NCBI GenBank assembly: GCA_030430845.1
Contig: JAUIKE010000010.1
Span: 1 to 64,000 of the forward strand
Direction: 5' to 3'
DNA from: Bacteroidia bacterium
GTDB lineage: Bacteria; Bacteroidota; Bacteroidia; Chitinophagales; Saprospiraceae
Length of the DNA: 64,000 bases
The translations under genes and the position numbers were made by a program. The notes under the pieces are model-generated. The model had not been told where the DNA came from. It made no database searches and saw only the letters and a program-made list of their open reading frames with translations. Positions 25,455-34,041 of this stretch are shown piece after piece (the stretch's first letter is position 1; the number at the start of each line of letters is the position of its first letter).

Positions 25455-26693
25455 ATGGAAAAGCTGACTTTAAAAAAACAGGATCGACAGATCAAGGGCA
25501 CCATTGAATTAGCCGGCTCAAAAAGTATAGCCAACCGGGCGCTCATCATCAGAGCCCTCTGCAAAGATCATTTCCCGATTCATCGCATCGCTAATGCCAA
25601 CGATACTCAATTGATGCAGGCATTGATCGAATCAAAGTCGGAATTAAGAGATGCGGGTCCTGCGGGGACGACCTTTCGCTTTTTGACGGCTTACCTCAGC
25701 TTACAGGCAGGTTCTCAAATCCTGACCGGTACCGAAAGAATGAAGCAACGCCCGATCGGCTTGCTGGTGAACGCCCTGAAAAGCCTCGGAGCCGATATCC
25801 AATACCTGGAAAAAGAAGGCTATCCTCCCTTAAAAATAAATGCACCTGGACAGGATTTTGGTCATAATAATAAGGTGAGCATACCTGCTGATACAAGCAG
25901 CCAGTATGTCTCTGCCCTTTTAATGATCGCTCCTACCTTACCTGACGGACTGGAGCTTAGCCTGGTTGGGGACATTGTATCCCGGCCCTACCTCGAAATG
26001 ACTTTGAGCTTGATGAAATACTTCGGTATTAATTACAAATGGGTCGAACAAACCGTCGTGATCGAACCACAAGAGTATGTAGGTCGCCCCTTTACCGTGG
26101 AGGCAGATTGGTCGGCCGCTTCTTATCATTATGCCCTGGCAGCCTTTGCGGACGAGGCAGACCTGCAGTTGAACGGTTTGTTTGAAAACAGTGTCCAGGG
26201 GGATGCCGTTCTGGCAGATATGATGACACATTTTGGGGTGCAGACGACTTTTAATGACGCAGGTGTTCGTTTAACAAAAAACGGGAAAGCTTCTTCTGAC
26301 GCCTTTGAAAAAGATTTTCTCTATTGCCCGGACCTAGCCCAAACGCTGGCTGTCATTTGTGGTGGAACCGGAATAGCCGGCAGGTTTACGGGGCTACAAA
26401 CCCTCCGCATCAAAGAAACAGACCGGATAGCAGCCTTACAGACCGAATTAAAGAAAGTGGGAGTCGATTTTAATGAAGACCCGGATAACAAAGATTGGTA
26501 TTTGGTACAGGGAGAACTTAATTTTAAAAGCACCCCTTCCTTCGCAACCTATGAAGACCACCGGATGGCCATGGCTTTCGCGCCACTGGCTATGTTCCAT
26601 AAAGTTGATATTGAGGAACCGGAGGTGGTAGGGAAGTCCTATCCGGATTTTTGGAAAGATCTTGGAATGTTGGGATTTGATGTTGCCCGCTGA
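25455..26693 (+). CDS. aroA: 3-phosphoshikimate 1-carboxyvinyltransferase (EPSP synthase)
   Basis: This 412-residue protein starts at ATG 25455 (MEKLTLKKQDRQIKG); the frame upstream crosses the palindrome. The fold repeats are visible with GSKSIANRALI (~residues 22-32, PEP/shikimate-binding K-S and R), AGPAGTTFRFLTAY (~73-86), DWSAASYHYALAAF, RIKETDRI (~331) and YEDHRMAMAF (~375). It transfers the enolpyruvyl group of PEP to shikimate-3-phosphate, step six of the shikimate pathway. TATCTTTG (25407-25414) may be its -7 box. Its last five codons lie in an inverted repeat (26675-26712). Confidence 0.95.
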   Translation: MEKLTLKKQDRQIKGTIELAGSKSIANRALIIRALCKDHFPIHRIANANDTQLMQALIESKSELRDAGPAGTTFRFLTAYLSLQAGSQILTGTERMKQRPIGLLVNALKSLGADIQYLEKEGYPPLKINAPGQDFGHNNKVSIPADTSSQYVSALLMIAPTLPDGLELSLVGDIVSRPYLEMTLSLMKYFGINYKWVEQTVVIEPQEYVGRPFTVEADWSAASYHYALAAFADEADLQLNGLFENSVQGDAVLADMMTHFGVQTTFNDAGVRLTKNGKASSDAFEKDFLYCPDLAQTLAVICGGTGIAGRFTGLQTLRIKETDRIAALQTELKKVGVDFNEDPDNKDWYLVQGELNFKSTPSFATYEDHRMAMAFAPLAMFHKVDIEEPEVVGKSYPDFWKDLGMLGFDVAR

Positions 26694-26712
26694 TCGGCGG
26701 GCAACATCAAAT
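26675..26712. terminator. 16-bp inverted repeat including the last codons and stop of aroA
   Basis: ATTTGATGTTGCCCGC (26675-26690) is repeated inverted at 26697-26712 with a 6-nt loop that holds the stop TGA. The left arm encodes the C-terminal F-D-V-A-R of AroA. There is little T tract. It lies between convergent aroA and the OmpA-family gene, whose stop is at 26716. Confidence 0.88.
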
Positions 26713-26715
26713 AAT

Positions 26716-27963
26716 TTATCCGCTTATATCTAATATCTTGATTTCTACCCGTTGATTCTGTTCCCGGCCTTCTTTGGTATCATTCGTAGCGACGGGCTGC
26801 CGTTTTCCATATCCCTTAAACTGAAGGCGGTTTCTGGAGATCCCTTTTTCCACAAGGAAATTCACCACTGCTTCGGCCCGGTCATTGGAAAGCTTATCGC
26901 AATACCAATCTGGTGGAAGGCCGTTGGTATGGCCACCGATTTCGACCACAAGGTCTCTGTTCACATTCAGGAATTCATAGATCTCATTTAAGATCTGGTT
27001 GGACTCATCTCGAATAACAGACTTATCTGCCTCGAAATACAGATTATCTACCTGAAGTTTTTGCCCTTTTTTAAGATCCGATCGTTTGATCTCTTTTGAA
27101 AACTTAATAGGTTCATCGGCTACTTCCTCAGGTTGTGGTGCAGGCGTGGTAGCCTTTTCCGGTGTATTCGGTTGAGGCTGGAAAGGTTCTGCTTTTTCCG
27201 GTGTTTTGTTTTCTGCTACCGGCGGGGTAGGAGGATTGGGAGCTGTGGTGACCTCTTCGGGCTCTTCAGCGGGTTCTTCCTCTATTAATTCTTCATCACA
27301 AGGAATCGGTACAATGGCCGATGCCTTATCCAGGATAAGATTTCCGTTGTAAGGGAAGAGGGTAGGGGTTTTATAAAAAGCTTCAAAAATGATATGGGTA
27401 TAATCGTCAATGGGTTCGAATTTGAAATTAAACTCTATCCAACGTTCATTGATCACAAGATTGGTTTCTCCCATCATATACCTTTTATCACAATAATCGA
27501 AGCCACCATATATCCGTAATTTTGCCGGAGTGATGTAATTAGCTTCTTTATTATCCTGACCTGGCAAACGGCTATAGCTGATGTAGAGATTGGACCTGGC
27601 CAGAAATATCGAAAAGCTATAGCATTGTCCTTTTTTCAAAGGTGCACTTAAGCGTTGAGAAACAGCTTCCCAGGTATCATTGTCTCTTACTACCATTCCC
27701 AGATAGGATTGGCCCTCCATAGGAGGCTTGACTACGCCGAACTGGCCGCTGGGCTGAATATCCGGGGGAGATTCACCGGCAAAACCACAGTCATACCATC
27801 CCCGAGGCGGTTTACTATGTTGGGGTAGATCTTCAAAAGAGGAGTTGGTTAAAAAAATGGATCCTTCTCCTTCTTCCTGTGCAATAATATTACTGATAGA
27901 AAATAAAAGGGCAAAGGATAAGGATGCAAAGAGGCGCCATCTCATATACGTAGCATTTTTCAT
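26716..27963 (-). CDS. OmpA-family outer-membrane/peptidoglycan-binding protein
   Basis: From ATG 27963 (MKNATYMRWRLFASLSF) it is 415 residues; ATG 27945 also gives a good signal peptide ending NIIAQ. Residues ~25-215 are a beta-rich domain with several cysteines and LTNSSFEDLPQHSKPPRGWYDCG, resembling carbohydrate-binding-like modules seen at the N-terminus of Bacteroidota OmpA proteins. A Pro/Glu-rich linker (~225-290) follows. The OmpA C-terminal domain (~310-412) has LYFEADKSVIRDES, IGGHTNG and LSNDRAEAVVNFLVEKGI with the peptidoglycan-binding Asp/Arg. It probably anchors the outer membrane to the cell wall. Confidence 0.9.
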   Translation of the reverse strand: MKNATYMRWRLFASLSFALLFSISNIIAQEEGEGSIFLTNSSFEDLPQHSKPPRGWYDCGFAGESPPDIQPSGQFGVVKPPMEGQSYLGMVVRDNDTWEAVSQRLSAPLKKGQCYSFSIFLARSNLYISYSRLPGQDNKEANYITPAKLRIYGGFDYCDKRYMMGETNLVINERWIEFNFKFEPIDDYTHIIFEAFYKTPTLFPYNGNLILDKASAIVPIPCDEELIEEEPAEEPEEVTTAPNPPTPPVAENKTPEKAEPFQPQPNTPEKATTPAPQPEEVADEPIKFSKEIKRSDLKKGQKLQVDNLYFEADKSVIRDESNQILNEIYEFLNVNRDLVVEIGGHTNGLPPDWYCDKLSNDRAEAVVNFLVEKGISRNRLQFKGYGKRQPVATNDTKEGREQNQRVEIKILDISG

Positions 27964-28121
27964 GACTAGGAGTTTTAGAGCCCAAAACTCCATAAAATGT
28001 TTTCCCATTATTGTAAAATAAATCAATTGACTTTAAAAATAAAGGATTATATCCATATTAACGCTTCTTTAAACAAAAGATTGGATCAATAGGCAATAGA
28101 CATAGATAAGTTCGCAGGATT

Positions 28122-28186
28122 TTTAAATAGTAGGAGATAAAAAGCAACCGCCTCTGGCGGTTGCTTTTTATCTCCTACTATTTAAA
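28122..28186. terminator. 31-bp-arm perfect palindrome including the stop of the acyl-CoA dehydrogenase gene
   Basis: Arms 28122-28152 and 28156-28186 are exact reverse complements with a 3-nt loop. The right arm carries the minus-strand coding end TTT AAA TAG; the left arm is its inverted copy. The hairpin contains T and A runs (GCTTTTTATC / GATAAAAAGC). Confidence 0.92.
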
Positions 28187-29401
28187 GGCATTCAGGCCCG
28201 TTACATCCATTCCGGTGATCAGGAGGTGGATGTCATGTGTACCCTCATAGGTCAGCACGGTTTCCAGGTTCATCATATGGCGCATAACGGGGTATTCATT
28301 CGTGATGCCCATACCTCCGTGGATCTGGCGGGCTTCACGGGCAATTTCAAGGGCCATATTCACATTATTCCTTTTGGCCATCGAAATTTGAGCAGGCGTA
28401 GCCTTTCCTTGATTGGCCAATGAACCTAGTCGCCAGACAAGTAATTGAGCTTTCGTGATTTCGGTGATCATTTCGGCCAGTTTTTTCTGGGTCAGTTGGA
28501 ACTGACCGATGGGTTTGCCGAATTGCTCTCTTTCCAGGGAGTATCTCAAAGCAGAATCATAACAATCCATCGCAGCTCCGATGGCTCCCCAGGCAATGCC
28601 ATACCGGGCTTTGGATAAGCAGGAAAGGGGCCCTTTCAGCCCTTTTACATTGGGGAAAACATTCGCTTTGGGGACGCGTACATCCTCAAATACCAGCTCG
28701 CCTGTGATGGACGCACGCAGCGACCACTTGCCGTGAATTTCGGGAGCTGAAAAGCCGGGCATGTCTTTTTCAACGATCATCCCGCGGATCTTTCCTTCTT
28801 CGTCTTTGGCCCATACTACGGCAATATCAGCGACCGGAGAGTTGGTAATCCACATCTTGGCGCCGTTTAGGATGTAGGCATCTCCATCGTCTTTGATATT
28901 GGTGACCATGCCTCCCGGGTTGGAGCCATGATCGGGTTCTGTCAGGCCAAAACAGCCGATAAACTCTCCACTACCTAGTTTGGGCAGATATTTTTTCTTT
29001 TGTTCCTCCGAGCCAAATTTAAAGATCGGGTACATAACAAGGGACCCCTGCACTGAAGCCATAGACCGAATGCCGGAGTCGCCGCGTTCTAATTCTTGCA
29101 TGATGACTCCATAGGCCATCTCATCCATACCGCCGCCGCCGTATTCTACCGGTAAGCTGGGACCATAAGCTCCAATTTCGGCCAAGCCTTTATAGAGGTG
29201 CATCGGGCATTTCGCTTGCTCTGCATAGGACTCGATGATAGGGCTGACTTCTTGCTTCACCCAAGTACGTACAGCATCGCGAGCCAGTAAATGGTCTTCG
29301 CTTAATAATTCATCAATGTTATAATAATCATGTGCCTGGAAGCGATCTTCCTTGGCTCTTTTTTCAATTTTTATATCTACTCCATTGTTATCCGCCATCA
29401 T
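28178..29401 (-). CDS. Acyl-CoA dehydrogenase, glutaryl-CoA dehydrogenase-like
   Basis: This 407-residue flavoprotein starts MMADNNGVD (an ATG three bases later is equally possible). Landmarks are CFGLTEPDHGSNPGGM (~residues 150-165, FAD/substrate site), MWITNSPVADIAVVWAK, ARYGIAWGAIGAAMDCYDSAL, REQFGKPIGQFQ and the catalytic Glu in LTYEGTHDIH (~390). The R-x-S-I-T-G-E pattern and this Glu position fit glutaryl-CoA dehydrogenase, which makes crotonyl-CoA in lysine/tryptophan degradation; another acyl-CoA is possible. Its stop lies in a 31-bp-arm palindrome. The folB gene is divergent. Confidence 0.9.
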   Translation of the reverse strand: MMADNNGVDIKIEKRAKEDRFQAHDYYNIDELLSEDHLLARDAVRTWVKQEVSPIIESYAEQAKCPMHLYKGLAEIGAYGPSLPVEYGGGGMDEMAYGVIMQELERGDSGIRSMASVQGSLVMYPIFKFGSEEQKKKYLPKLGSGEFIGCFGLTEPDHGSNPGGMVTNIKDDGDAYILNGAKMWITNSPVADIAVVWAKDEEGKIRGMIVEKDMPGFSAPEIHGKWSLRASITGELVFEDVRVPKANVFPNVKGLKGPLSCLSKARYGIAWGAIGAAMDCYDSALRYSLEREQFGKPIGQFQLTQKKLAEMITEITKAQLLVWRLGSLANQGKATPAQISMAKRNNVNMALEIAREARQIHGGMGITNEYPVMRHMMNLETVLTYEGTHDIHLLITGMDVTGLNAFK

Positions 29402-29453
29402 CTAAATTTTTATGGTATGTTGGTTAGGTAAAATTTGGAGCAAAAATACATAT

Positions 29454-29481
29454 TTTGTGACTGACTTGAATATTAGTTTTG
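29454..29481 (+). promoter_or_regulatory. Candidate promoter for folB
   Basis: TTTG (29454-29457), a 16-bp spacer and TAGTTTTG (29474-29481) fit the Bacteroidota promoter pattern. The palindrome at 29494-29531 would then lie at the very start of the folB transcript. Confidence 0.5.
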
Positions 29482-29493
29482 TCACATTTTTAA

Positions 29494-29531
29494 TTTAGAC
29501 CTCAAAGGTCTCGAGACCTTTGAGGTCTAAA
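29494..29531. repeat. AGACCT-type double hairpin, copy 1 (left of folB)
   Basis: AGACCTCAAAGGTCT (29497-29511), CG, then its reverse complement (29514-29528), extended by TTT/AAA. The core is identical to the copy at 29981-30018, so folB is flanked by the two. Each 15-mer is a hairpin in its own right. Confidence 0.92.
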
Positions 29532-29552
29532 AAAACACCCAACATCCAAACC

Positions 29553-29978
29553 ATGACCACCATAGCACTAGAGGGCATGCATTTTCATGCTTACCACGGA
29601 TACTACGAAGAAGAAAGAGTGATAGGTAATCATTTTATTGTGGACGTTTATGTCGAATTACTGGCCAATATCGGGGGGACCTCTGATGATCTGGGGCAGA
29701 CGGTCAATTATGAGACCATCTACCTGATCTGCCAGGCCGAAATGAAAAAGAATCGGAAGTTATTGGAGAAGATCGCCCAGTCGATCGGCGAGCGCATTAA
29801 GGGCTTTTTTGACCAGGTGCAATCGGTAAAAGTACGGGTGCGGAAGTTGAATCCGCCACTCGGGGGGCGTGTGGACAGTGCGTATGTGGAAGTAGAGGTA
29901 AAAGGAGGGTTTGGTGGTTTTGGAGGTGGAGAGGAGGACGAACCGGGTTTTGGGCGGCTGTCGGATTTTTTTAAATAA
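29553..29978 (+). CDS. folB: Dihydroneopterin aldolase
   Basis: This 141-residue protein starts at ATG 29553 (MTTIALEGMHFHAYHGYYEEE); the open frame upstream begins inside a palindrome. FolB landmarks are MHFHAYHGYYEEERVIG (Tyr and Glu at the active site), TVNYETIYLICQ, LLEKIAQSIGERI and a final V-R-V-R-K-L-N-P-P-L strand. It converts 7,8-dihydroneopterin to 6-hydroxymethyl-dihydropterin and glycolaldehyde in folate synthesis. It is ~20 residues longer than usual, with a glycine-rich acidic tail (GGFGGFGGGEEDEPGFGRL). Identical palindromes sit immediately on both sides. Confidence 0.93.
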   Translation: MTTIALEGMHFHAYHGYYEEERVIGNHFIVDVYVELLANIGGTSDDLGQTVNYETIYLICQAEMKKNRKLLEKIAQSIGERIKGFFDQVQSVKVRVRKLNPPLGGRVDSAYVEVEVKGGFGGFGGGEEDEPGFGRLSDFFK

Positions 29979-29980
29979 TG

Positions 29981-30018
29981 CTTAGACCTCAAAGGTCTCG
30001 AGACCTTTGAGGTCTAAG
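29981..30018. repeat. AGACCT-type double hairpin, copy 2 (between folB and helicase gene)
   Basis: A 38-bp perfect palindrome with the same core as 29494-29531 (AGACCTCAAAGGTCT-CG-inverse). It starts 3 bases after the folB stop, and the helicase gene's stop codon TAG (complement of 30014-30016) lies inside its right end. Confidence 0.92.
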
Positions 30019-32752
30019 AAAGAAATTTTTTAATCTCCTTTAGACACCTTTCCCGATCCATTGTCCAAAGAAAAAAAGGCAAGGAAAATACCTTTATCTC
30101 CATCCTGTCCAGTATTTTGATGCGCTCTAAAGGGAAGGCTGCCGCATAGTTTCCGGGATATCCGACCAGGTCAATGCAGTAGGTTTTTCCATTTTTTACC
30201 ATCACAACGTCAATGTCAAGGCCGGAGATATGATAATGTTGAAATAGCTGATCGTGCGGGAAATTTTTGAGGGCCTGAACAACTTCCTGCATGAAATCGT
30301 CATGTGTTTGATTCGCGTGACTGACCGCTTGCTCATATTGCAGATGTACAGAAGCAAGGTATTCTTTTAAATATCCGCCCGAAGCAAGTTGAGTTGGATC
30401 GAACGAAATAAGCAAGTGTTGTTCTGTCCGGGCACGGGTAATACTCACATTAAAAACGTCCGACTTCTCCAGATACCTGAAGGCAGACGGATGATCCTCC
30501 ATATCCAAAGCAAAGGAAAGAAACATAACGTCTTTTTCCTCTCCCTGAAAGAAATGAGGCGTTCCTATTAAGATCTGATGGCGTTGAATGCCATCCAAAG
30601 AAATATTTTTGTCTACCAGTCCGGCAATATGATCACTTTGTTCTCTAAAAGGAGACAGTACGCCGATGCTTTGACATAAATTGGCAGGTAGGCTTTTCTC
30701 CTGATCGATGATCTCCCTGATCTTTTCTAAAATGTAGCCCGATTCTTTCGAATTGTAGCCAGTTTTATTGCGCGTGCCGTCCAATCGGTAGAGGTGCAGG
30801 TTCCCATTTACCTTTGCGGTAGGGGTATCTGTCATAATGTTCAGGGCCTTGTTATAAAATTTCTGGTTACTAAAAGCAATCAGGTCTGGTAAGCTTCTGT
30901 AATGCTCATTCAAAAAGTGGATATATTGCTGATCATGTAGTTGGTCTAGGGTATAATCCAGGATGCTTTTATTTCGATAATCGAGCTCCTCTATTTCTGA
31001 AAGCGGAAGAAGATGTTGTTCCAGGAGTTGTTCTTGGCGTTTCCCCGAAAGAAAGGAGATATGCCGAAGTTGTTTGGGATCACCGACAACAACGGCCCGT
31101 TTACCTCGCTGAAGGAGTGGCAGTGCGCTCGAAATGTCGCATTGTGTAGCCTCATCGAAAATCACCAGATCGAATAGCTCCTTTTTGAGCGGCAATACCT
31201 GACTGACTTCTTCGAGGGTGACCAGCCAAATAGGTAATGCTTGAAAGAGCGTATTAAAATTGACCTTATTAAAGCGTTCTTCTTTTAAGTTACCGGTTCT
31301 GGCCCGGAGGGCTTTTAGAAAAAACTGTAGCTCCTTTCTTCTTCTGGCCAGCACCTTATATAAATGATATTCACGGCTGATGGAAAGATGATATCTCAGT
31401 AGTTCATTTTTTTCCTTGAAATCGTTGATCAATTCCTGATAGAGTTGCCAAAGTGGAGGCACCTTTTGAACTCTTTTTTCGAATAATCCAAGCCTGAATT
31501 TTTCCCACCAGCTCAGCTTGCTTTTGGACAATAGCTGCCCCCATTTTTTTTCGTTGCTGGTACGATCCTGAATGATGCTTTCCAGGCGATTGATTTCTTT
31601 GATTACTTTTTGGAGGGATCTTTCATTATGCCGTACCTCCCGGTGGGAGACTTCTTTGACACCTACACCACTGAGGATGTTTTCCAAATATTGCTTAACC
31701 TGGGCTTTCCAGCGCTTATCCGTGGTTTTAATAGGCGTATGATCGAGCTGAAAATCTTTCTCCAATTTGGAGGCTACAACCTCTACCGCCTGTTGATTGT
31801 TGGAGGCAATCAAAACCGATTCTCCACGGCTAATCGCATCAATCGCCAGAGCTGCAATGGTGAAGGACTTCCCCGTGCCTGGAGGGCCAATCGCTACATT
31901 CAGAGCACTGTTATGGCTTTTTTTGATGAGTTGCTCCTGGGCTTTGTTAAGCGTAACGGGAACGAAAATATTATCCAGACTGCGGCCATTTAGCTTGGGC
32001 CCAGTTTCTAAGAGCAGGCTCCTCAAGGGCAGAGAAAGTTGCTGTGGCTGTTCAGCCAATTCCCTCAATTCATTGAGAATTCCTCTGCCGGACTTGGTTC
32101 GGTTGAGTATGCCCAGGCCGCTTGCTGAAATTAAATAAAACTGGTCATCCTGTTCAAACAACTGCTTGCCTTTTCGCAGCTTTTGCATCTGCGATGGACT
32201 GGCGATGGTGGGGTATTCCGTTAGCGTTTCCGTATTGAGGTTGGAAAATAGTTGGTCAAGGGCTTCTTTTAAAAAGACACTTTCTTGAAAACGTAAAAAT
32301 CCGTTAGGAACCTGATCCGACAATTGCTCCATAACATTGATCGAGGGGTCTCGGGGCGACAAGGCTTGTACAGCCGCCGGATTAATGATCGGGTGGTAAG
32401 AGTTGAGTTCAACTCGATACAAATCATCGTCTTGCACCAAGTCTGCAGGATACAAGAGCAGCGGTGCAATTAATTTTTGTTTTTTATTAATGATAGTGGT
32501 AGTACCGAAAATGAAAAAGGCGCAGTAGTACAATTTCTTCTCCTTCGAATAAACACTCAGAGTTTTCAGGCTTTTTTCGCCCCACTCCTGATCAACGGGT
32601 TGGTAGGGGAGGACTCCACTTAACAATTCAGCATCTTCCAGAAAAATGGCTTGACTTACTTTGGAACTGAAAAAGGAATAGAGTTGCAGCGAGCGCTTAT
32701 CGGCTTCGAAGCAGGAACGGAAGTAGGCAATTTTTTTGGAAGCTTCTGTCAT
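30014..32752 (-). CDS. SF1 DNA2/SMUBP-type helicase with C-terminal nuclease-like domain
   Basis: This 912-residue protein has an N-terminal domain (~1-270) of no recognised type. The helicase core has Walker A GPPGTGKS (~288), Walker B VIFDEATQCDISSALPL (~535) and VVVGDPKQLRHISFLSG. A helical insert lies at ~350-500. LNEHYRSLPDLIAFSN and FNVSITRARTEQHLLISFD complete motifs IV-VI. The C-terminus (~835-912) reads ISGLDIDVVMVKNGKTYCIDLVGY, resembling the PD-(D/E)xK-like domain at the end of many such helicases, but with Asp where Glu-x-Lys is usual. Such proteins act in DNA repair or phage defence; the role here is unknown. It is a lone gene flanked by AGAC-type palindromes. Confidence 0.88.
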   Translation of the reverse strand: MTEASKKIAYFRSCFEADKRSLQLYSFFSSKVSQAIFLEDAELLSGVLPYQPVDQEWGEKSLKTLSVYSKEKKLYYCAFFIFGTTTIINKKQKLIAPLLLYPADLVQDDDLYRVELNSYHPIINPAAVQALSPRDPSINVMEQLSDQVPNGFLRFQESVFLKEALDQLFSNLNTETLTEYPTIASPSQMQKLRKGKQLFEQDDQFYLISASGLGILNRTKSGRGILNELRELAEQPQQLSLPLRSLLLETGPKLNGRSLDNIFVPVTLNKAQEQLIKKSHNSALNVAIGPPGTGKSFTIAALAIDAISRGESVLIASNNQQAVEVVASKLEKDFQLDHTPIKTTDKRWKAQVKQYLENILSGVGVKEVSHREVRHNERSLQKVIKEINRLESIIQDRTSNEKKWGQLLSKSKLSWWEKFRLGLFEKRVQKVPPLWQLYQELINDFKEKNELLRYHLSISREYHLYKVLARRRKELQFFLKALRARTGNLKEERFNKVNFNTLFQALPIWLVTLEEVSQVLPLKKELFDLVIFDEATQCDISSALPLLQRGKRAVVVGDPKQLRHISFLSGKRQEQLLEQHLLPLSEIEELDYRNKSILDYTLDQLHDQQYIHFLNEHYRSLPDLIAFSNQKFYNKALNIMTDTPTAKVNGNLHLYRLDGTRNKTGYNSKESGYILEKIREIIDQEKSLPANLCQSIGVLSPFREQSDHIAGLVDKNISLDGIQRHQILIGTPHFFQGEEKDVMFLSFALDMEDHPSAFRYLEKSDVFNVSITRARTEQHLLISFDPTQLASGGYLKEYLASVHLQYEQAVSHANQTHDDFMQEVVQALKNFPHDQLFQHYHISGLDIDVVMVKNGKTYCIDLVGYPGNYAAAFPLERIKILDRMEIKVFSLPFFLWTMDRERCLKEIKKFLS

Positions 32753-32801
32753 TTAGGAATTTCAATTGGATCGGGTGGGAGTAAAAATGCAATTTTTTTT
32801 C

Positions 32802-32837
32802 TTAGACTTCAAAAGTCTCGAGACTTTTGAAGTCTAA
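32802..32837. repeat. AGACTT-type double hairpin, copy 3 (upstream of helicase gene)
   Basis: AGACTTCAAAAGTCT, CG, then its reverse complement, with TTAG/CTAA ends. It differs from the AGACCT copies by substitutions that occur in every arm so that all pairing is kept. It lies 50 bp upstream of the helicase start, so the helicase gene is bracketed by two family members. Confidence 0.92.
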
Positions 32838-32938
32838 TGATGAATATCATTTGAGGGAGGATTAAAAAAATAGAATATTATCTAATTAACGAAGACTTCA
32901 AATAAGCCGACAAATGCCGGTTTACAAAAACTAAAATC

Positions 32939-33886
32939 ATGATTGCATTTGGTCCTATACCCTCCAGAAGACTTGGGCAAAGTCTGGGCGTCAACAATAT
33001 TCCCCCCAAGGTCTGTTCATACGATTGTATTTATTGCCAGGTTGGGCCCACTTCGCGCTCCTCTATGGAAAGGCAAGCCTTTTTTGAGGTGGAAAAAGTA
33101 GTGAAGGCCGTTTCGGATAAAGTAGCAGAAAAAAGAGCAGCCGGTAAAAGAATCGATTACCTGACTTTTGTGCCCGATGGAGAGCCTACCCTGGATATCC
33201 ATTTAGGGGAAATGATCGATGGATTAAAGCCACTGGGCATAAAGATTGGGGTGATCACGAATGGTTCGTTATTGTGGAGAGAAGACGTACAGGAAGAATT
33301 ATGTAAAGCTGACCTGGTTTCTATTAAAGTGGATTCAGTGGATGAAAAAAGTTGGAAAAAGATCAACCGTCCGGATACTGAGCTCTCTTTAACTCAAATA
33401 CTAGAAGGGCAGCTGGCTTTTTCCAAAAAATTTAAAGGTCAACTGATTACAGAAACGATGCTGGTGAAAGGAGCCAATGACAAGATTGCTCCCTTGGAGG
33501 CTACCGCTCAATTCCTGAAAAAACTCCGGCCGGATATTGCATATATTGCCGTTCCGACCCGACCGCCCTCCGAATCCTGGGCCGGTACGCCCGACGAGCA
33601 TCGCATCAATCGAGCCTATCAAATCTTCCTGAAGTACCTGGATAAGGTGGAATGCCTGCTCGGTTTTTCACCGGAGTCTTTTGACATAACCGGCGATATT
33701 GTTCAGAGTATTCTCGACATTACGGCTGTTCATCCTATTCGCGAAAGCGAAGTACTCAAAGCACTTAGCAAAGGTGGCATGGATCGATCCGACCTGAATG
33801 AACTGATCGAAAAGGATCAATTGGTCAGAATTGAACATGAAGGGCAGCCTTTTTATATGCGGAAGTTGAAGTTGGTGTCGAATTAA
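32939..33886 (+). CDS. Radical SAM protein
   Basis: This 315-residue protein has the CxxxCxxC cluster motif in KVCSYDCIYCQVG (~residues 24-36), preceded by FGPIPSRRLGQSLGVNNIP, which marks the COG0731-like radical SAM subfamily. TFVPDGEPTLDIHLGEMI (~76-93) is the GGE-like SAM site. ETMLVKGAND and YIAVPTRPPSESWAG follow. The last ~60 residues form a winged-helix-like tail (ESEVLKALSKGGMDRSDLNELIEKDQLV). It should bind a 4Fe-4S cluster and cleave SAM; the substrate is unknown. A short linker separates it from the DUF4197 gene on the same strand. Confidence 0.9.
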   Translation: MIAFGPIPSRRLGQSLGVNNIPPKVCSYDCIYCQVGPTSRSSMERQAFFEVEKVVKAVSDKVAEKRAAGKRIDYLTFVPDGEPTLDIHLGEMIDGLKPLGIKIGVITNGSLLWREDVQEELCKADLVSIKVDSVDEKSWKKINRPDTELSLTQILEGQLAFSKKFKGQLITETMLVKGANDKIAPLEATAQFLKKLRPDIAYIAVPTRPPSESWAGTPDEHRINRAYQIFLKYLDKVECLLGFSPESFDITGDIVQSILDITAVHPIRESEVLKALSKGGMDRSDLNELIEKDQLVRIEHEGQPFYMRKLKLVSN

Positions 33887-34041
33887 CATTTCCATAATAA
33901 AGAAAATGTCTGGTCATACGTTTGATAACTGGAAATTTACCCTTGTTTTGACAATTTTATACCTACTGGTGTTGTTACTTAGGGTAGGGAAAGGAGTCAA
34001 AACAATATCAATCAACCAGAAAATTCAAAAAACAGATAATT

